A DNA stretch of 62,929 nt from Acidovorax sp. CCYZU-2555 (GCF_018413525.1 NZ_JAHCDD010000026.1:1-62929), one strand, 5' to 3'. Positions 43,384 through 53,534 are shown, counted from the stretch's first letter. Numbers and translations are program-made. Notes: generated by a model from the letters alone, not told the origin.

Positions 43384-45075
43384 ATGCGCCCTCATCACGC
43401 TTTCTGGCCCAACCGGCTGCCCCATTCGATCACCGTTCCAGCCACGTCGGTATGGGATAACCTGGCCGTCAATGCCAGGCGCTATCCCGACAAGACGGCA
43501 TTGGTGTTCTTCGGCCGCCACCTGACCTATGGCGAGCTGGCCGCGGACGTGGAGCGCGTCGCGGCCTATCTGCAAAGCCTGGGCGTGGGCCGGGGCGACC
43601 GCGTCGTGGTGCTGATGCAGAACTCGCCGCAGCTGGTGATCGCGCATTACGCCATCATGCGCGCCAACGCGGTGGCGGTGCCGGTCAACCCCATGAACCG
43701 CGCCGACGAGCTGCAGCACTACATCACCGATCCCGACGCCAAAGTGGCGCTGACCAGCGGCGATCTGGCCCTCGAACTCGTCAAGGCCAGCAATGCCTTG
43801 CCCGCGGGCAGCGGCTTGCAGCATCTGGTGGTCACGCAGTTCAGCGATGCGTTCGACGCCGACATCGAAGGCCCCGATGCGCCGCCCGAGCAATGGCGCG
43901 AATGGCTGCTCACGCGCCATCCCTTGCCGGCCTTGGCGCAAGGCCAGGTCCATGCCTGGGACGCCGCGCTGGCCTGCACGGCCGCGCCTTCGGCGCATAC
44001 CGCGGGCAGCGACGATCTGTGCGTTCTGCCCTATACCAGCGGCACCACGGGACTGCCGAAGGGCTGCATGCACACCCACCGTTCCATCATGCACAACGCC
44101 GTGGCGTCGGGCATCTGGAGCAATGCGACCAGCGAGCAGGTGGTGCTGGGCGTGGTGCCCATGTTCCACATCACGGGCCTGGTGTCCATGCTGCACACCA
44201 GCATCTGCCTGGGAGCGACGCTGGTGCTGATGCCGCGCTGGGAGCGCGAGCTCGCGGGCCGGCTGATCTCGCGCTACCAGGTCACGAGCTGGACCAATAT
44301 CCCGACCATGGTCATAGACCTGATGGCCAGCCCCAATTTCGACCAGTACGACCTCACCAGCCTGCGCCACATCGGCGGCGGCGGCGCGGCCATGCCCCAG
44401 GCCGTGGCCCAGCGCCTGCTCGACCAGTTCGGCCTGCGCTATATCGAAGGCTACGGCCTCACCGAGACCGCCGCGCCTTCGCACAGCAATCCGCCTGACC
44501 GGCCCAAGCAGCAATGCCTGGGCATTCCGTTCATGAGCACCGACGCGCGCGTGATCGACCCCGATACGCTGCAGGAAGTGGCGCAGGGCGAGCAGGGCGA
44601 AATCGTGATCCACGGCCCCGAGGTGTTCGCCGGCTACTGGAAATGCCCCGACGCGACCCAAGCCGCGTTCATCGAGATCGACGGCAAGCGCTTCTTCCGC
44701 TCGGGCGATCTGGGCCGCATCGACGAAGACGGCTACTTCTTCATCACCGACCGCCTCAAACGCATGATCAACGCCAGCGGCTTCAAGGTCTGGCCTGCCG
44801 AAGTCGAGGCGCTGATGTTCAAGCACCCGGCCGTGCAGGAAGCCTGCGTGATCTCGGCGCGCGACAGCTACCGCGGCGAGACCGTCAAGGCCGTGGTGGT
44901 GCTGCGCGCCTCGCACAAGGACCAGGTCAGCGCCCAGGAAATCCTCGACTGGTGCCGCGAACACATGGCCAGCTACAAGGCGCCGCGCCAGCTGGTGTTC
45001 GTCGACGCGCTGCCCAAGAGCGGCAGCGGCAAGGTGATGTGGCGCGTGCTGCAGGAGCGCGAAGCCGCGGCCTGA
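43384..45075 (+). CDS. Acyl-CoA synthetase (AMP-dependent synthetase/ligase family)
   Basis: This 563-residue adenylating enzyme activates a carboxylic acid to its CoA thioester. Motifs include the P-loop-like YTSGTTGLPKG (A3), YIEGYGLTETAAPSHSNPPD (A5 region), the core FFRSGDLGRIDEDGYFFITD, RLKRMINASGFKVWPAEVEA (A8 hinge) and the C-terminal catalytic Lys in PKSGSGKVMWR. Its relatives act on medium/long-chain or aromatic acids; the substrate is not defined. A Bug-type solute-binding protein follows 51 bp later, suggesting the pair takes up and activates an organic acid. Confidence 0.9.
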   Translation: MRPHHAFWPNRLPHSITVPATSVWDNLAVNARRYPDKTALVFFGRHLTYGELAADVERVAAYLQSLGVGRGDRVVVLMQNSPQLVIAHYAIMRANAVAVPVNPMNRADELQHYITDPDAKVALTSGDLALELVKASNALPAGSGLQHLVVTQFSDAFDADIEGPDAPPEQWREWLLTRHPLPALAQGQVHAWDAALACTAAPSAHTAGSDDLCVLPYTSGTTGLPKGCMHTHRSIMHNAVASGIWSNATSEQVVLGVVPMFHITGLVSMLHTSICLGATLVLMPRWERELAGRLISRYQVTSWTNIPTMVIDLMASPNFDQYDLTSLRHIGGGGAAMPQAVAQRLLDQFGLRYIEGYGLTETAAPSHSNPPDRPKQQCLGIPFMSTDARVIDPDTLQEVAQGEQGEIVIHGPEVFAGYWKCPDATQAAFIEIDGKRFFRSGDLGRIDEDGYFFITDRLKRMINASGFKVWPAEVEALMFKHPAVQEACVISARDSYRGETVKAVVVLRASHKDQVSAQEILDWCREHMASYKAPRQLVFVDALPKSGSGKVMWRVLQEREAAA

Positions 45076-45125
45076 TGCCGCCTTGCCTGATTCGATCCCC
45101 CCCTTTGCACCATCGAGACCACCTT

Positions 45126-46133
45126 ATGAACTTTTCTTCGTTGAATCGCCGCACGCTGCTGCAAGGCGCGGCCGCATGGACCGGTGCCGGCGTTCTGGGC
45201 AGCGCCCAGGCGCAGAGCAGCAAGGCCGCGTGGCCGTCCAAGCCCATTCGCATCATCGTTCCCTACAACGCGGGCGGCAGCACCGATGTGGTCGCGCGCA
45301 CGCTGGCCGACGGCATGAGCAAGCGCCTGGGCAAGCCCGTGCTGGTGGACAACCGCGGCGGCGCGTCCGGCATTCTGGGCACGGACGCCGTGGCGCGCGC
45401 GCCCGCCGACGGCCATACGCTGCTGGTGTCGCTGTCGACGTCGATGATGGTCAACCAGTACCTCTATTCCAAGCTGCCCTACAACCCCGAAAAGGATCTC
45501 GAACTCATCACCCAGATCGCCACCGCGCCCATCGTGCTGGCCGTTCACCCTTCGGTGCCGGCCAACAACATGCAGGAGCTGCTGGAGTACGTGAAGGCCA
45601 ACAAGGGCAAGTTGTCGTATGGCTCCTGGGGCCAGGGTTCGCAAGCGCATCTGGTCGGCGCCTATCTGAGCAAGATGACGGGCGCCGACATGACGCATGT
45701 CGCCTACAAGGGCGAGGCGCCCATGCTGCAGGACCTGCTGGGTGGGCAGCTGCAGCTGTGTTTCGCGGGCGTGGCCGGCGCCAAGCCCTTTGTCGACGCG
45801 GGCCGGCTCAAGGCCATAGGCCTCGTGGGCCGCGAGCGCGCGCCCACCTTGCCCAAGGTCGCGACCCTGCATGAGCAGGGCCTGACCGACTCCGCCTATT
45901 CGGTGGTCGGCTGGATAGGCATGGGCGCGCCCGCGGGCCTTCCCGCCGACGTGGTGGCCCAGCTCTCCAGCCTGGTCAAGGAGCTGGCCCAGGACCCCAA
46001 GGTGCAGGAGCAGCTGGTCAACACCGGCGGCCTCGGGGTGATGGGCACGCCGCAGGCGTTCCGCGAAGCCTACCAGCGCGACGCGCCGGCATGGAAGGCG
46101 CTGGTGGCGGCGGCGAATGTGAAGCTGGATTGA
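45126..46133 (+). CDS. Bug/TctC-family periplasmic solute-binding protein with Tat-like signal
   Basis: This 335-residue tripartite-tricarboxylate-transporter binding protein starts MNFSSLNRRTLLQGAAAWTG, where NRRTLLQ resembles a twin-arginine signal, with cleavage near AQAQS. Family motifs are PIRIIVPYNAGGSTDVVART, LVDNRGGASGILGTDAVARA and YGSWGQGSQAHL. Bug proteins bind small carboxylates or related compounds. No membrane subunits (TctA/TctB) are adjacent, which is common for this expanded family. It is probably co-transcribed with the upstream acyl-CoA synthetase. It is convergent with the RND efflux operon, 7 bp apart. Confidence 0.92.
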   Translation: MNFSSLNRRTLLQGAAAWTGAGVLGSAQAQSSKAAWPSKPIRIIVPYNAGGSTDVVARTLADGMSKRLGKPVLVDNRGGASGILGTDAVARAPADGHTLLVSLSTSMMVNQYLYSKLPYNPEKDLELITQIATAPIVLAVHPSVPANNMQELLEYVKANKGKLSYGSWGQGSQAHLVGAYLSKMTGADMTHVAYKGEAPMLQDLLGGQLQLCFAGVAGAKPFVDAGRLKAIGLVGRERAPTLPKVATLHEQGLTDSAYSVVGWIGMGAPAGLPADVVAQLSSLVKELAQDPKVQEQLVNTGGLGVMGTPQAFREAYQRDAPAWKALVAAANVKLD

Positions 46134-46140
46134 CTCAGCT

Positions 46141-47571
46141 TCAGCTCGCGTGGGACAGCGGCTGGCCAGACCAGCCGCCGCCCAGCGCCTTGAACAGCTG
46201 AACCAGCGCCAGCTGGCGCTGGGTGCCGACCTCGATCGCGCTCAGCTGGTGGCTGAACGCGCTGCGCTGGGCTTCGAGGTAGCGCAGATGGCTGTCCACT
46301 CCGCCGCGGTAGCGCGCTTCGGACAGGCGCAAGGCCTCGTCGCTGCTGCGCGCCAACGCCAGGCGCGACACCTCTTCGCGGCGCAGCGTGTCGGTCGCGG
46401 CGAGCGCGTCCGAGACTTCGCGGAACGCGGTCTGTATCGTGCCTTCGTATTTGGCTACGGCGATATTCTTGCGCACCTGGGCCAGGTCGAGGTTGGCGCG
46501 GTTGCGCCCGCCGTCGAAGAGCGGCAGCACCAGTTGCGGCGTGAAGGACCACGAACGCGATCCCGATTCGAACAGCCCCGACAGCTCGGCGCTCGACGAG
46601 CCGAACATCCCGGTCAGCGAGATGCGCGGAAAGAACGCCGCGCGCGCCGCGCCTATGTCGGCATTGCGCGCGCGCAGTTCATGCTCGGCCGCCAGAATGT
46701 CGGGCCGGCGTTCGAGCAGCGCGGACGGCGCCGCGACGGCGATGTCCTGCACGAGCATGGTGCTCTGCGCGCGCGGCGCGGGCAAGGCCGCATCGGCGCT
46801 GCCCACCAGCAGCCGCAGCGCATTGTCGGCCTGGCGTGCTTCGCGCTCCATGCGCTCGCGTTCCGCCTGGGCCTGGGCCTGCAGTCCCAGCGCCTCCTGG
46901 TAGTCGAGCGCCGAGGCCGCGCCGGCCTCGCGGCGCTGCGCGACCAGCTGCAGCGAAGCCTGGCGTGAATGCAGTGTCTTTTGCGTCCAGGCGAGCCGGC
47001 GCTGGGCGCCGCCTCGCGTGACATGGGCCTGCATCACTTCGCCCACGAGGCTGATGCGCGCGGCCTGCGCGCTGTGCTCCACGGCAAGGTATTGCTGCAG
47101 CGCGGCATCCGACAGGTTGCGTACCCGGCCGAACAGGTCGAGCTCGAACGCGGTCATTCCCAGGCCGACCTGGTAAGTGCCCTGCGTGCCGGCGACGCCC
47201 GCGGCCGAGACATCAGCCGGCGAGCGCTGGCGCGTGCCGTCGGCCTGCAGCCCCAGGCCGGGCAGGCGGTCGGCGCGCTGTACGCGGTACTGCGCGCGCG
47301 CGACGTCGATGTTGAGCAGCGTCTGGCGCAGGTCGCGGTTGTGGGCCAGGGCCAGCGCAATGGTCTGGCGCAGGCTTTCGTCGGTGACGAACGTTTCCCA
47401 GTCGAGCGGGGCTGGCGCCGTCAGCGCATTGGCGCTGACGGGCTGGGCCCAACTGGTGGGAATGGGCGCGGCCGGGCGCTCATGGACGGGAGCCATGGAG
47501 CAGCCCGCGATGAACAGCGCCGCGGCCAGGGCGGCTGGCGTTGCAGTAGGGGTCTTGAAGTACTGTTTCAC
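46141..47571 (-). CDS. Outer-membrane efflux lipoprotein of an RND system (NodT/OprM family)
   Basis: This 476-residue trimeric channel protein starts at GTG 47571 (VKQYFKTPTATPAALAAALF), only 4 bp after the RND pump stop codon. A lipobox (LFIAGC) places the acylated Cys near residue 25. The two OEP repeats carry the usual motifs (FELDLFGRVRNLSDAALQQY and AVAKYEGTIQTAFREVSDAL). It provides the outer-membrane duct for the pump and adaptor encoded just upstream. A longer frame to 47661 overlaps the pump gene and would hide the lipobox. Confidence 0.93.
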   Translation of the reverse strand: MKQYFKTPTATPAALAAALFIAGCSMAPVHERPAAPIPTSWAQPVSANALTAPAPLDWETFVTDESLRQTIALALAHNRDLRQTLLNIDVARAQYRVQRADRLPGLGLQADGTRQRSPADVSAAGVAGTQGTYQVGLGMTAFELDLFGRVRNLSDAALQQYLAVEHSAQAARISLVGEVMQAHVTRGGAQRRLAWTQKTLHSRQASLQLVAQRREAGAASALDYQEALGLQAQAQAERERMEREARQADNALRLLVGSADAALPAPRAQSTMLVQDIAVAAPSALLERRPDILAAEHELRARNADIGAARAAFFPRISLTGMFGSSSAELSGLFESGSRSWSFTPQLVLPLFDGGRNRANLDLAQVRKNIAVAKYEGTIQTAFREVSDALAATDTLRREEVSRLALARSSDEALRLSEARYRGGVDSHLRYLEAQRSAFSHQLSAIEVGTQRQLALVQLFKALGGGWSGQPLSHAS

Positions 47572-47575
47572 GATA

Positions 47576-50500
47576 TCACTCCGCTGCCGAGCGGGCCTCG
47601 GTGTGGGCCTGTGCGTCGGCTGCCGGTTTCCTGCGTGCCGCCAGCGACAGCACCCAGACAAAGAAGATGGGAACGAAGACCACGCCCAGCAGCGTGGCGC
47701 TGAGCATGCCGCCGATGACGCCCGTGCCTATCGAGCGCTGGCTCGCCGCGCCCGCGCCCGAGGCGATGACCAGCGGCACCACGCCCAGGATGAAGGCCAG
47801 CGACGTCATGACGATGGGCCGAAAGCGCAGCTTCGCGGCACGCAGCGCGGCATCGACTACTGAGTGGCCTTGCGCCATCAAGTCCTTGGCGAACTCGATG
47901 ATCAGGATCGCGTTCTTCGCGGCCAGACCGATCACGGTGATCAGCCCGACCTTGAAGTACACATCGTTGGACATTCCCAGAATGCTCACCGCGAGCACCG
48001 AGCCCAGCGCGCCAATGGGCACGATCAGCATCACCGAGACGGGAATGGCCCAGCTCTCGTAGAGCGCCACCAGCAGCAGGAACACCACCAGAATGGCCAG
48101 CGTGAACAGGAAGGGCGCCTGCGCTCCCGCGAGCTTTTCCTGGTACGACAGGCCGGTCCATTCGTAGCCAATGCCCGCGGGCAGCTCGCCAATCATGCGT
48201 TCGAGCTCGGCCATGGCCTGGCCCGTGCTGCTGCCCGGCGCCGCGTCGCCGCTGATCTTGATCGCGGGATAGCCGTTGTAGCGCGAGATCTGCACCGCGC
48301 CGCTTTCCCAGGCCGTGGTCACGAACGACTTGAGCGGAACCAGCCGGCCGTCGCGGTTGGCGACGCTGAGCTCCAGCACCTTTTCGGGCGTCATGCGGTC
48401 CTTCACGTCGGCCTGCACGACCACGCGCTGCAGCCGGCCCGCGTTGGCGAAGTCGTTGACTGTGGCCGAGCCATAGGCCGTGGAGATCGCCGTGCGCACG
48501 GCATCGAAGCCCACGCCCAGCGCCTGGGCCTTGTCGCGGTCCACGTCGAGGCGCAGCTGGGGCGCGTCCTGCAGGCCTTCCATCATCGCGTAGGCGATCA
48601 CGGGCGAGGTGTTGGCCTGCTGCAGCAGCTGGTCGCGCGCGGCGTTGAGCGCCTCGCGGCCCAGGCCGCCGCGGTCCTGCAGGCGCAGCGCGAAGCCGCC
48701 CGAATTGCCCAGGCCTTCGATGGGCGGCGGCGACACCGCCATCACGGCGCCGTCGGGCACGCTGGCAAAGCGTTCGTTCAAGGCCGCGACTTCGTCCATG
48801 GCCGACTGGCCCGCGCCGCGTTGCGACCAGTCCTTGAGCGTGGGAAACGCGATCGCCGCGTTCTGGCCAGTGCCCGAGAAGCTGAAGCCCAGCACCGAGA
48901 ACGCCGAATCCACGCCTTCGCGCGACAGCAGGTACTTCTCCACATCGTCGACCAGCGCCTGGGTGCGGCCATGGGTCGCGCCCGGCGGCAACTGCATGTC
49001 GATGATCAGCGTACCCTGGTCTTCGACCGGCACGAACGATTCGGGCAGGCGCACGTACAGCACGCCCAGCACGGCGACGATGGCCACATAGACGACCATG
49101 TAGCGGCCGGCGCGGCGCACCAGCCTGTGGTTGAGCGCTTCGAAGCGGTCGGTCAGCCGGCCGAAGAGGCGGTTGAACCAGCCGAAGAAGCCTTTCTTTT
49201 CCGCGTGGTGGCCTTTGGCAATCGGCTTGAGCAGCGTGGCGCACAGCGCGGGCGTCAGCGTCAGCGCCAGAAAGCCCGAGAACATGATGGACACCGCCAG
49301 CGACAGCGAGAACTGCTGGTAGATCACGCCCACCGAGCCGCTCATGAACGCCAGCGGCAGGAACACCGCCGCCAGCACCAGCGTGATGCCGACAATGGCC
49401 CCGCTGACCTGCTGCATGGCCTTGATCGTGGCGTCGCGCGGCGACAGCCCTTCCTCGGCCATGATGCGCTCGACGTTCTCCACCACCACGATGGCGTCGT
49501 CGACCAGAATGCCGATGGCCAGCACCATGCCGAACATCGTCATCATGTTGATCGAAAAGCCCAGCAGCGACATGACCGCGAACGTTCCCAGCAGGCACAC
49601 GGGCACGACGATGGTCGGAATCAAGGTGTAGCGCAGGTTCTGCAGGAACAGGAACATCACCAGGAACACCAGCACCACGGCCTCGATCAGCGTGTGGATC
49701 ACCTTTTCGATCGCCACGTCGACGAACAGCGAGGTGTCGTAGGGAATGGAGTATTCGACGTCCGCGGGAAACCCGGCCGACAGCTCCTGCAGCCGCTCGC
49801 GCACCGCCTTGGCCGTGGCGATGGCATTGGCGCCGGGCGCGAGCTGAATCGCGCCCGAAACCGCCTTCTTACCGTCGAGTACGGTGTCGAAGCCATAGTC
49901 CTGGCGGCCGATTTCCAGCCGCGCGACGTCCGACAGCCGCACGGTGGAACCGTCGACATTGGCGCGCAGCACGATGCGCTCGAACTCCCGGGGCGTCTCC
50001 AGCATGCCCTTGACGGCAATCGTTGCCGTGAGTTCCTGCTCGGCCGAGCCCGGGCGGCTGCCGAAGCTGCCCGCGGGCACCTGCACGTTCTGCGCGGCAA
50101 TTGCGCTGTTGACGTCGTCGACCGACAGGCCATAGCCCAGCAGCTTCTGCGGATCTATCCAGATCCGCATCGCGGCTTCGGAGCTGAAGAACTGCAGCTT
50201 GCCCACGCCCGGCAGGCGGCGCAGCTCGTTGTTGATGCTGCGCGCCGCGTAGTCAGACAGGCCTACGACGTCCTTGTGCGTGTCATCGCCCTTGTAGGTG
50301 AGCGCATAGATCAGCAGAAAGCCGGCGTTCGCCTGGTCGACCTGCAGGCCCTGCTGCGTCACGGCCGCGGGCAGGCGCGACTCGGCCTTCTTGAGCCGGT
50401 TCTGCACGTCGACCTGGGCCAGGTTGGGCGCGGTGCCGGGCTGGAAGGTGGCGGTGATTTCGGCCGTGCCGTTCGAGCTGCTCGACGACTCGTAGTACAT

Positions 50501-50725
50501 CAGGTGGGTCGCACCGTTGAGCTCTTCCTCCAGAACGCTGGTGACCGAATCCACCAGGGTTGACGCCGAGGCGCCTGGGTAGGTGGCCAGGATGGAAATC
50601 TGCGGCGGAGCGACGACAGGAAACTGCGACACCGGCAGCGACGGTATCGCCAGCACGCCGGCGAGCGTGATGAAAATGGCCACGACCCAGGCAAAGTTGG
50701 GCCGGCCAATGAAGAAATTGGGCAT
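47576..50725 (-). CDS. RND multidrug efflux pump, HAE1/AcrB type
   Basis: This 1049-residue inner-membrane proton antiporter starts MPNFFIGRPNFAWVVAIFIT. It has twelve membrane helices and two large periplasmic loops. Helix 4 carries the proton-relay aspartates in GILVDDAIVVVENVERIM. The porter-domain motifs around YPGASASTLVDSVTSVLEEE and GATHLMYYESSSSSNGTAEI are those of hydrophobic/amphiphilic drug pumps. The operon order is adaptor, pump, channel on the minus strand, with a divergent TetR gene. Substrate range cannot be read. Confidence 0.96.
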   Translation of the reverse strand: MPNFFIGRPNFAWVVAIFITLAGVLAIPSLPVSQFPVVAPPQISILATYPGASASTLVDSVTSVLEEELNGATHLMYYESSSSSNGTAEITATFQPGTAPNLAQVDVQNRLKKAESRLPAAVTQQGLQVDQANAGFLLIYALTYKGDDTHKDVVGLSDYAARSINNELRRLPGVGKLQFFSSEAAMRIWIDPQKLLGYGLSVDDVNSAIAAQNVQVPAGSFGSRPGSAEQELTATIAVKGMLETPREFERIVLRANVDGSTVRLSDVARLEIGRQDYGFDTVLDGKKAVSGAIQLAPGANAIATAKAVRERLQELSAGFPADVEYSIPYDTSLFVDVAIEKVIHTLIEAVVLVFLVMFLFLQNLRYTLIPTIVVPVCLLGTFAVMSLLGFSINMMTMFGMVLAIGILVDDAIVVVENVERIMAEEGLSPRDATIKAMQQVSGAIVGITLVLAAVFLPLAFMSGSVGVIYQQFSLSLAVSIMFSGFLALTLTPALCATLLKPIAKGHHAEKKGFFGWFNRLFGRLTDRFEALNHRLVRRAGRYMVVYVAIVAVLGVLYVRLPESFVPVEDQGTLIIDMQLPPGATHGRTQALVDDVEKYLLSREGVDSAFSVLGFSFSGTGQNAAIAFPTLKDWSQRGAGQSAMDEVAALNERFASVPDGAVMAVSPPPIEGLGNSGGFALRLQDRGGLGREALNAARDQLLQQANTSPVIAYAMMEGLQDAPQLRLDVDRDKAQALGVGFDAVRTAISTAYGSATVNDFANAGRLQRVVVQADVKDRMTPEKVLELSVANRDGRLVPLKSFVTTAWESGAVQISRYNGYPAIKISGDAAPGSSTGQAMAELERMIGELPAGIGYEWTGLSYQEKLAGAQAPFLFTLAILVVFLLLVALYESWAIPVSVMLIVPIGALGSVLAVSILGMSNDVYFKVGLITVIGLAAKNAILIIEFAKDLMAQGHSVVDAALRAAKLRFRPIVMTSLAFILGVVPLVIASGAGAASQRSIGTGVIGGMLSATLLGVVFVPIFFVWVLSLAARRKPAADAQAHTEARSAAE

Positions 50726-50761
50726 TGTCTATCCTTGGGATTGCAGGCAGGCGCTTGCGCC

Positions 50762-51925
50762 TTACTGGCCTGCGCGCGCGGGCGCGGCAGCGGCTGGGGG
50801 CGCGGCCAGCGTCACCTTGTCTCCGGGGTTCACGGCCGGCCCGCCGACGATCACGCGCTCGCCGGCCTTGAGGCCTTCGGTGATCAGCCATTCCGAGCCA
50901 TACATCGCTCCGGTCTGCACCAGCCGCACATCGGCCACATCGCCCTCGGTGACCACGAAGACCTGGGGCTTGTTGTCGGTGCTGCGCTTGATCGCGCGCT
51001 GCGGCACCAGCACGGCCTGGGGATTCACGCCCTGGCGCGTGGTGACGCGCACATACATGCCGGGCAGCAGCAGGCCGTCCTGGTTGGCGAACTCGCCGCG
51101 CACCAGGATTTGCCCGCTGGTCGGGTCCACCGCGATGTCGGAGAACTTCAGCTGGCCTTCACGCACCTTGTCCGTGCCTTCGACCGTGGCGGTGATCCGG
51201 CCGGCCTGCGCCGCCGCGCCGCGCGTGAGCTGGCCGTTGCCGACCGCGTCGCGCAGGCGCAAGGCCTGGGCCACGGGCTGGGTGAAGTCGGCGTAGATGG
51301 GGTGCAGCTGCTGTATGGTCGCCAGCGCCGTGGTCTCGCCCTGGCCCACGAGCGCGCCTTCGGTCACCAGCGAGCGGCCTATGCGGCCGGAAATCGGCGC
51401 CTTGACCGTCGCGTAGTCGAGGTTGAGCTGCGCGGTTTCTACATCGGCGAGTGCGGACAGGCGTGCCGCCTGGGCGCTCTTGAACGTGGCGCTCGCAGTG
51501 TCGAAATCCTGCTGGCTCACGGCTTGCATCTTCACCAGCGGCTCGTAGCGCTTGAACACCGCCTGGGCTTCGGCCAGCGCGGCTTCCGTGCGCGCGAGCT
51601 CGCCCTGGGCGCGGCGCAATGCCGCGTTCAGCGGCGCGGGATCTATGCGAAACAGCAACTGCCCGGCCTTGACATCGGCGCCTTCCTCGAAATGCCGGCT
51701 CAGCACGATGCCCGCGACACGCGCGCGCACTTCGGCCACGCGCGCGGGCGTGATGCGGCCCGGATATTCCTCGGTCATTTCCAGCGCGCGCGGCTGGACC
51801 GCGACGGTCTCCACCTGTGCGGGCGGCGGCGGCGCGGCGTCCGGCGCCTCGCGACTGCATCCACTGACCAAAACGATTGCAGCCAAGCCCGCTGCGAGCG
51901 GACCTACTCGACCCTTGCACATCAT
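50762..51925 (-). CDS. RND efflux periplasmic adaptor (membrane fusion) lipoprotein
   Basis: This 387-residue protein starts at ATG 51925 with an AGAGG site 5 bp upstream. The signal ends in a lipobox (VLVSGC), followed by a Pro-rich linker. The barrel-sandwich and alpha-hairpin domains are seen in VRARVAGIVLSRHFEEGADV and AELARTEAALAEA-like coiled sequence; the lipoyl half-motif is ATVKAPISGRIGRSLVTEGA. It couples the pump to the outer-membrane channel. It is the first gene of the efflux operon. Confidence 0.94.
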   Translation of the reverse strand: MMCKGRVGPLAAGLAAIVLVSGCSREAPDAAPPPPAQVETVAVQPRALEMTEEYPGRITPARVAEVRARVAGIVLSRHFEEGADVKAGQLLFRIDPAPLNAALRRAQGELARTEAALAEAQAVFKRYEPLVKMQAVSQQDFDTASATFKSAQAARLSALADVETAQLNLDYATVKAPISGRIGRSLVTEGALVGQGETTALATIQQLHPIYADFTQPVAQALRLRDAVGNGQLTRGAAAQAGRITATVEGTDKVREGQLKFSDIAVDPTSGQILVRGEFANQDGLLLPGMYVRVTTRQGVNPQAVLVPQRAIKRSTDNKPQVFVVTEGDVADVRLVQTGAMYGSEWLITEGLKAGERVIVGGPAVNPGDKVTLAAPPAAAAPARAGQ

Positions 51926-51972
51926 GAAAACCTCTGAGTGATTGAAATTCAATTGGCATTCTATGAGGTCAA

Positions 51973-51992
51973 ATGAATCATAAATGATTCAT
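51973..51992. promoter_or_regulatory. Perfect palindrome in the efflux/TetR divergent promoter, likely TetR operator
   Basis: ATGAATCAT (51973-51981) and ATGATTCAT (51984-51992) form a perfect 9-bp inverted repeat with an AA spacer. It lies about 50 bp upstream of the adaptor start and about 125 bp upstream of the TetR start. A second short palindrome, TTGAA-A-TTCAA at 51942-51952, lies closer to the adaptor gene. Confidence 0.72.
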
Positions 51993-52117
51993 AAGGACTT
52001 TTGTTGTTGCAAATTCAACGGCTTGATAGACAAGTCACTTAAAATGAAGGCAATTTGAATCAAGGAGCACTGGCGCAGCTGGCGCTGCGCAGGTGCTTTC
52101 GCAGCCTGGAGTCCCCG

Positions 52118-52678
52118 ATGAATTCGCTTGCCTCTCCCGTGGAAGACGAGAAGACGCTGGCCGCGCTGGCGCTGGCCATGGTCGATCACCCGCGCGCCAC
52201 GCTGCAGGAGCTGGCCAAGGCCATAGGCGTGAGCAAGGCCACGCTCTACCGCTTCTGCAAGACGCGCGAGCAGCTGATAGAACGACTGTTCGACCACAGC
52301 GCTAGCCGCCTGCGCCGCTCCATCGATGAGGCCGAGCTGAACAACGGCCCCGCAGTGGATGCCTTGCGCCGCCTGATTCAGGGCCAGCTGGTGCACAAGG
52401 AACTCACGGCGTTCCTGACCTATTACTGGAAGCCCGATTCGATGCAGGACCCGCGCGGCGTAGAGACCTGGACGGCGTTCGATGCGGCGGTCGATGCGTT
52501 CTTCCTGCGCGGCCAGCAGGAAGGCGCATTCCGCATCGACATCAGCGCCGCAGCGCTGACCGAAACCCTGTTCTCCATGGTCATAGGCCTGGTCGATGCC
52601 GAGCGCCGCGGCCGGGTCGCGCGCGCAGCGCTGCCGGCGATGGTGGAGCAGGTCTTCCTGCGCGGGGTGGCGAAATGA
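52118..52678 (+). CDS. TetR-family transcriptional regulator
   Basis: This 186-residue regulator starts at ATG 52118 (GGAG site 7 bp upstream); an ATG at 52055 is less likely. The helix-turn-helix is [20 protein letters not shown] and the rest is an alpha-helical ligand domain. It is divergent from the RND efflux operon and next to a perfect palindrome, so it most probably represses that operon. It overlaps the following SDR gene by four bases, so it may also report on the SDR substrate. Confidence 0.92.
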   Translation: MNSLASPVEDEKTLAALALAMVDHPRATLQELAKAIGVSKATLYRFCKTREQLIERLFDHSASRLRRSIDEAELNNGPAVDALRRLIQGQLVHKELTAFLTYYWKPDSMQDPRGVETWTAFDAAVDAFFLRGQQEGAFRIDISAAALTETLFSMVIGLVDAERRGRVARAALPAMVEQVFLRGVAK

Positions 52679-53484
52679 CCGGCAAGCTCCATTCCAAGAC
52701 CGCCCTCATCACGGGCGCGGCCCAGGGAATCGGCGCGGCGATCGCGCGTGCCTTCGTCGATGCGGGCGGCTTTGTCTATCTCACCGACATCAACGATGGG
52801 CCCGGCGCGGACCTTGCCCGCGCCTTGGGCGACCAGGCGCGCTACCTGCCGCTCGACGTGCGCAGCGAAGACGACTGGCAGCGCGTGACGGCCCAGGCGC
52901 TGGGCGAGCGCGGCCGGCTCGACGTGCTGGTGAACAACGCAGGCATCACGGGCTTCGAGCAGGGCGCGGTCGCGCACGACCCCGAGAATGCCAGCCTTGC
53001 GGATTGGCAGGCGGTGCATCGCACCAATCTCGATGGCGTGTTCCTGGGCTGCAAATACGCGATCCGCTCCATGCGCGCGCAGCGCACGGGATCCATCATC
53101 AACATCTCTTCGCGTTCGGGCCTGGTGGGCATTCCCGGCGCCGCGGCCTATGCCTCGTCGAAGGCCGCGGTGCGCAACCACAGCAAGACCGTTGCGCTGT
53201 ACTGCGCCGAGCAAGGCCTCAAGGTGCGCTGCAACTCCATCCATCCCGCGGCGATTCTGACGCCGATCTGGGAGCCCATGCTGGGCACGGGCGATGACCG
53301 CGCGGCGCGCATGGCGGCGCTGGTGCGCGACACGCCGCTGCGCCGCTTCGGTCTGCCCGAGGAAGTCGCGGCCATGGCCTTGCTGCTGGCCTGCGACGAC
53401 GCGACCTACATCACGGGCAGCGAATTCAACATCGACGGCGGCCTGCTCGCGGGATCGGCGGCGACACCGGTGCAGGTGGAGTAA
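52675..53484 (+). CDS. Short-chain dehydrogenase/reductase
   Basis: This 269-residue SDR has the NAD(P) motif TGAAQGIG, the structural NNAG, catalytic Ser in NISSRSG and YASSK (Tyr and Lys). Asp in LTDIND after the second strand favours NAD(H). It is translationally coupled to the TetR gene (ATGA). The substrate is unknown; coupling to an efflux regulator suggests handling of a hydroxylated or keto compound related to the pump substrate, which is inference. Confidence 0.92.
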   Translation: MTGKLHSKTALITGAAQGIGAAIARAFVDAGGFVYLTDINDGPGADLARALGDQARYLPLDVRSEDDWQRVTAQALGERGRLDVLVNNAGITGFEQGAVAHDPENASLADWQAVHRTNLDGVFLGCKYAIRSMRAQRTGSIINISSRSGLVGIPGAAAYASSKAAVRNHSKTVALYCAEQGLKVRCNSIHPAAILTPIWEPMLGTGDDRAARMAALVRDTPLRRFGLPEEVAAMALLLACDDATYITGSEFNIDGGLLAGSAATPVQVE

Positions 53485-53534
53485 TCTGGCGGGTGGCACT
53501 TTCTTTTTCCACCCATAGCGCAAGGGTCGCATCC

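Noticed and set aside
47864..50563. An 899-residue plus-strand open frame opposite the RND pump
   Set aside because: It is a His/Arg/Gln-rich antisense translation of a conserved pump gene.
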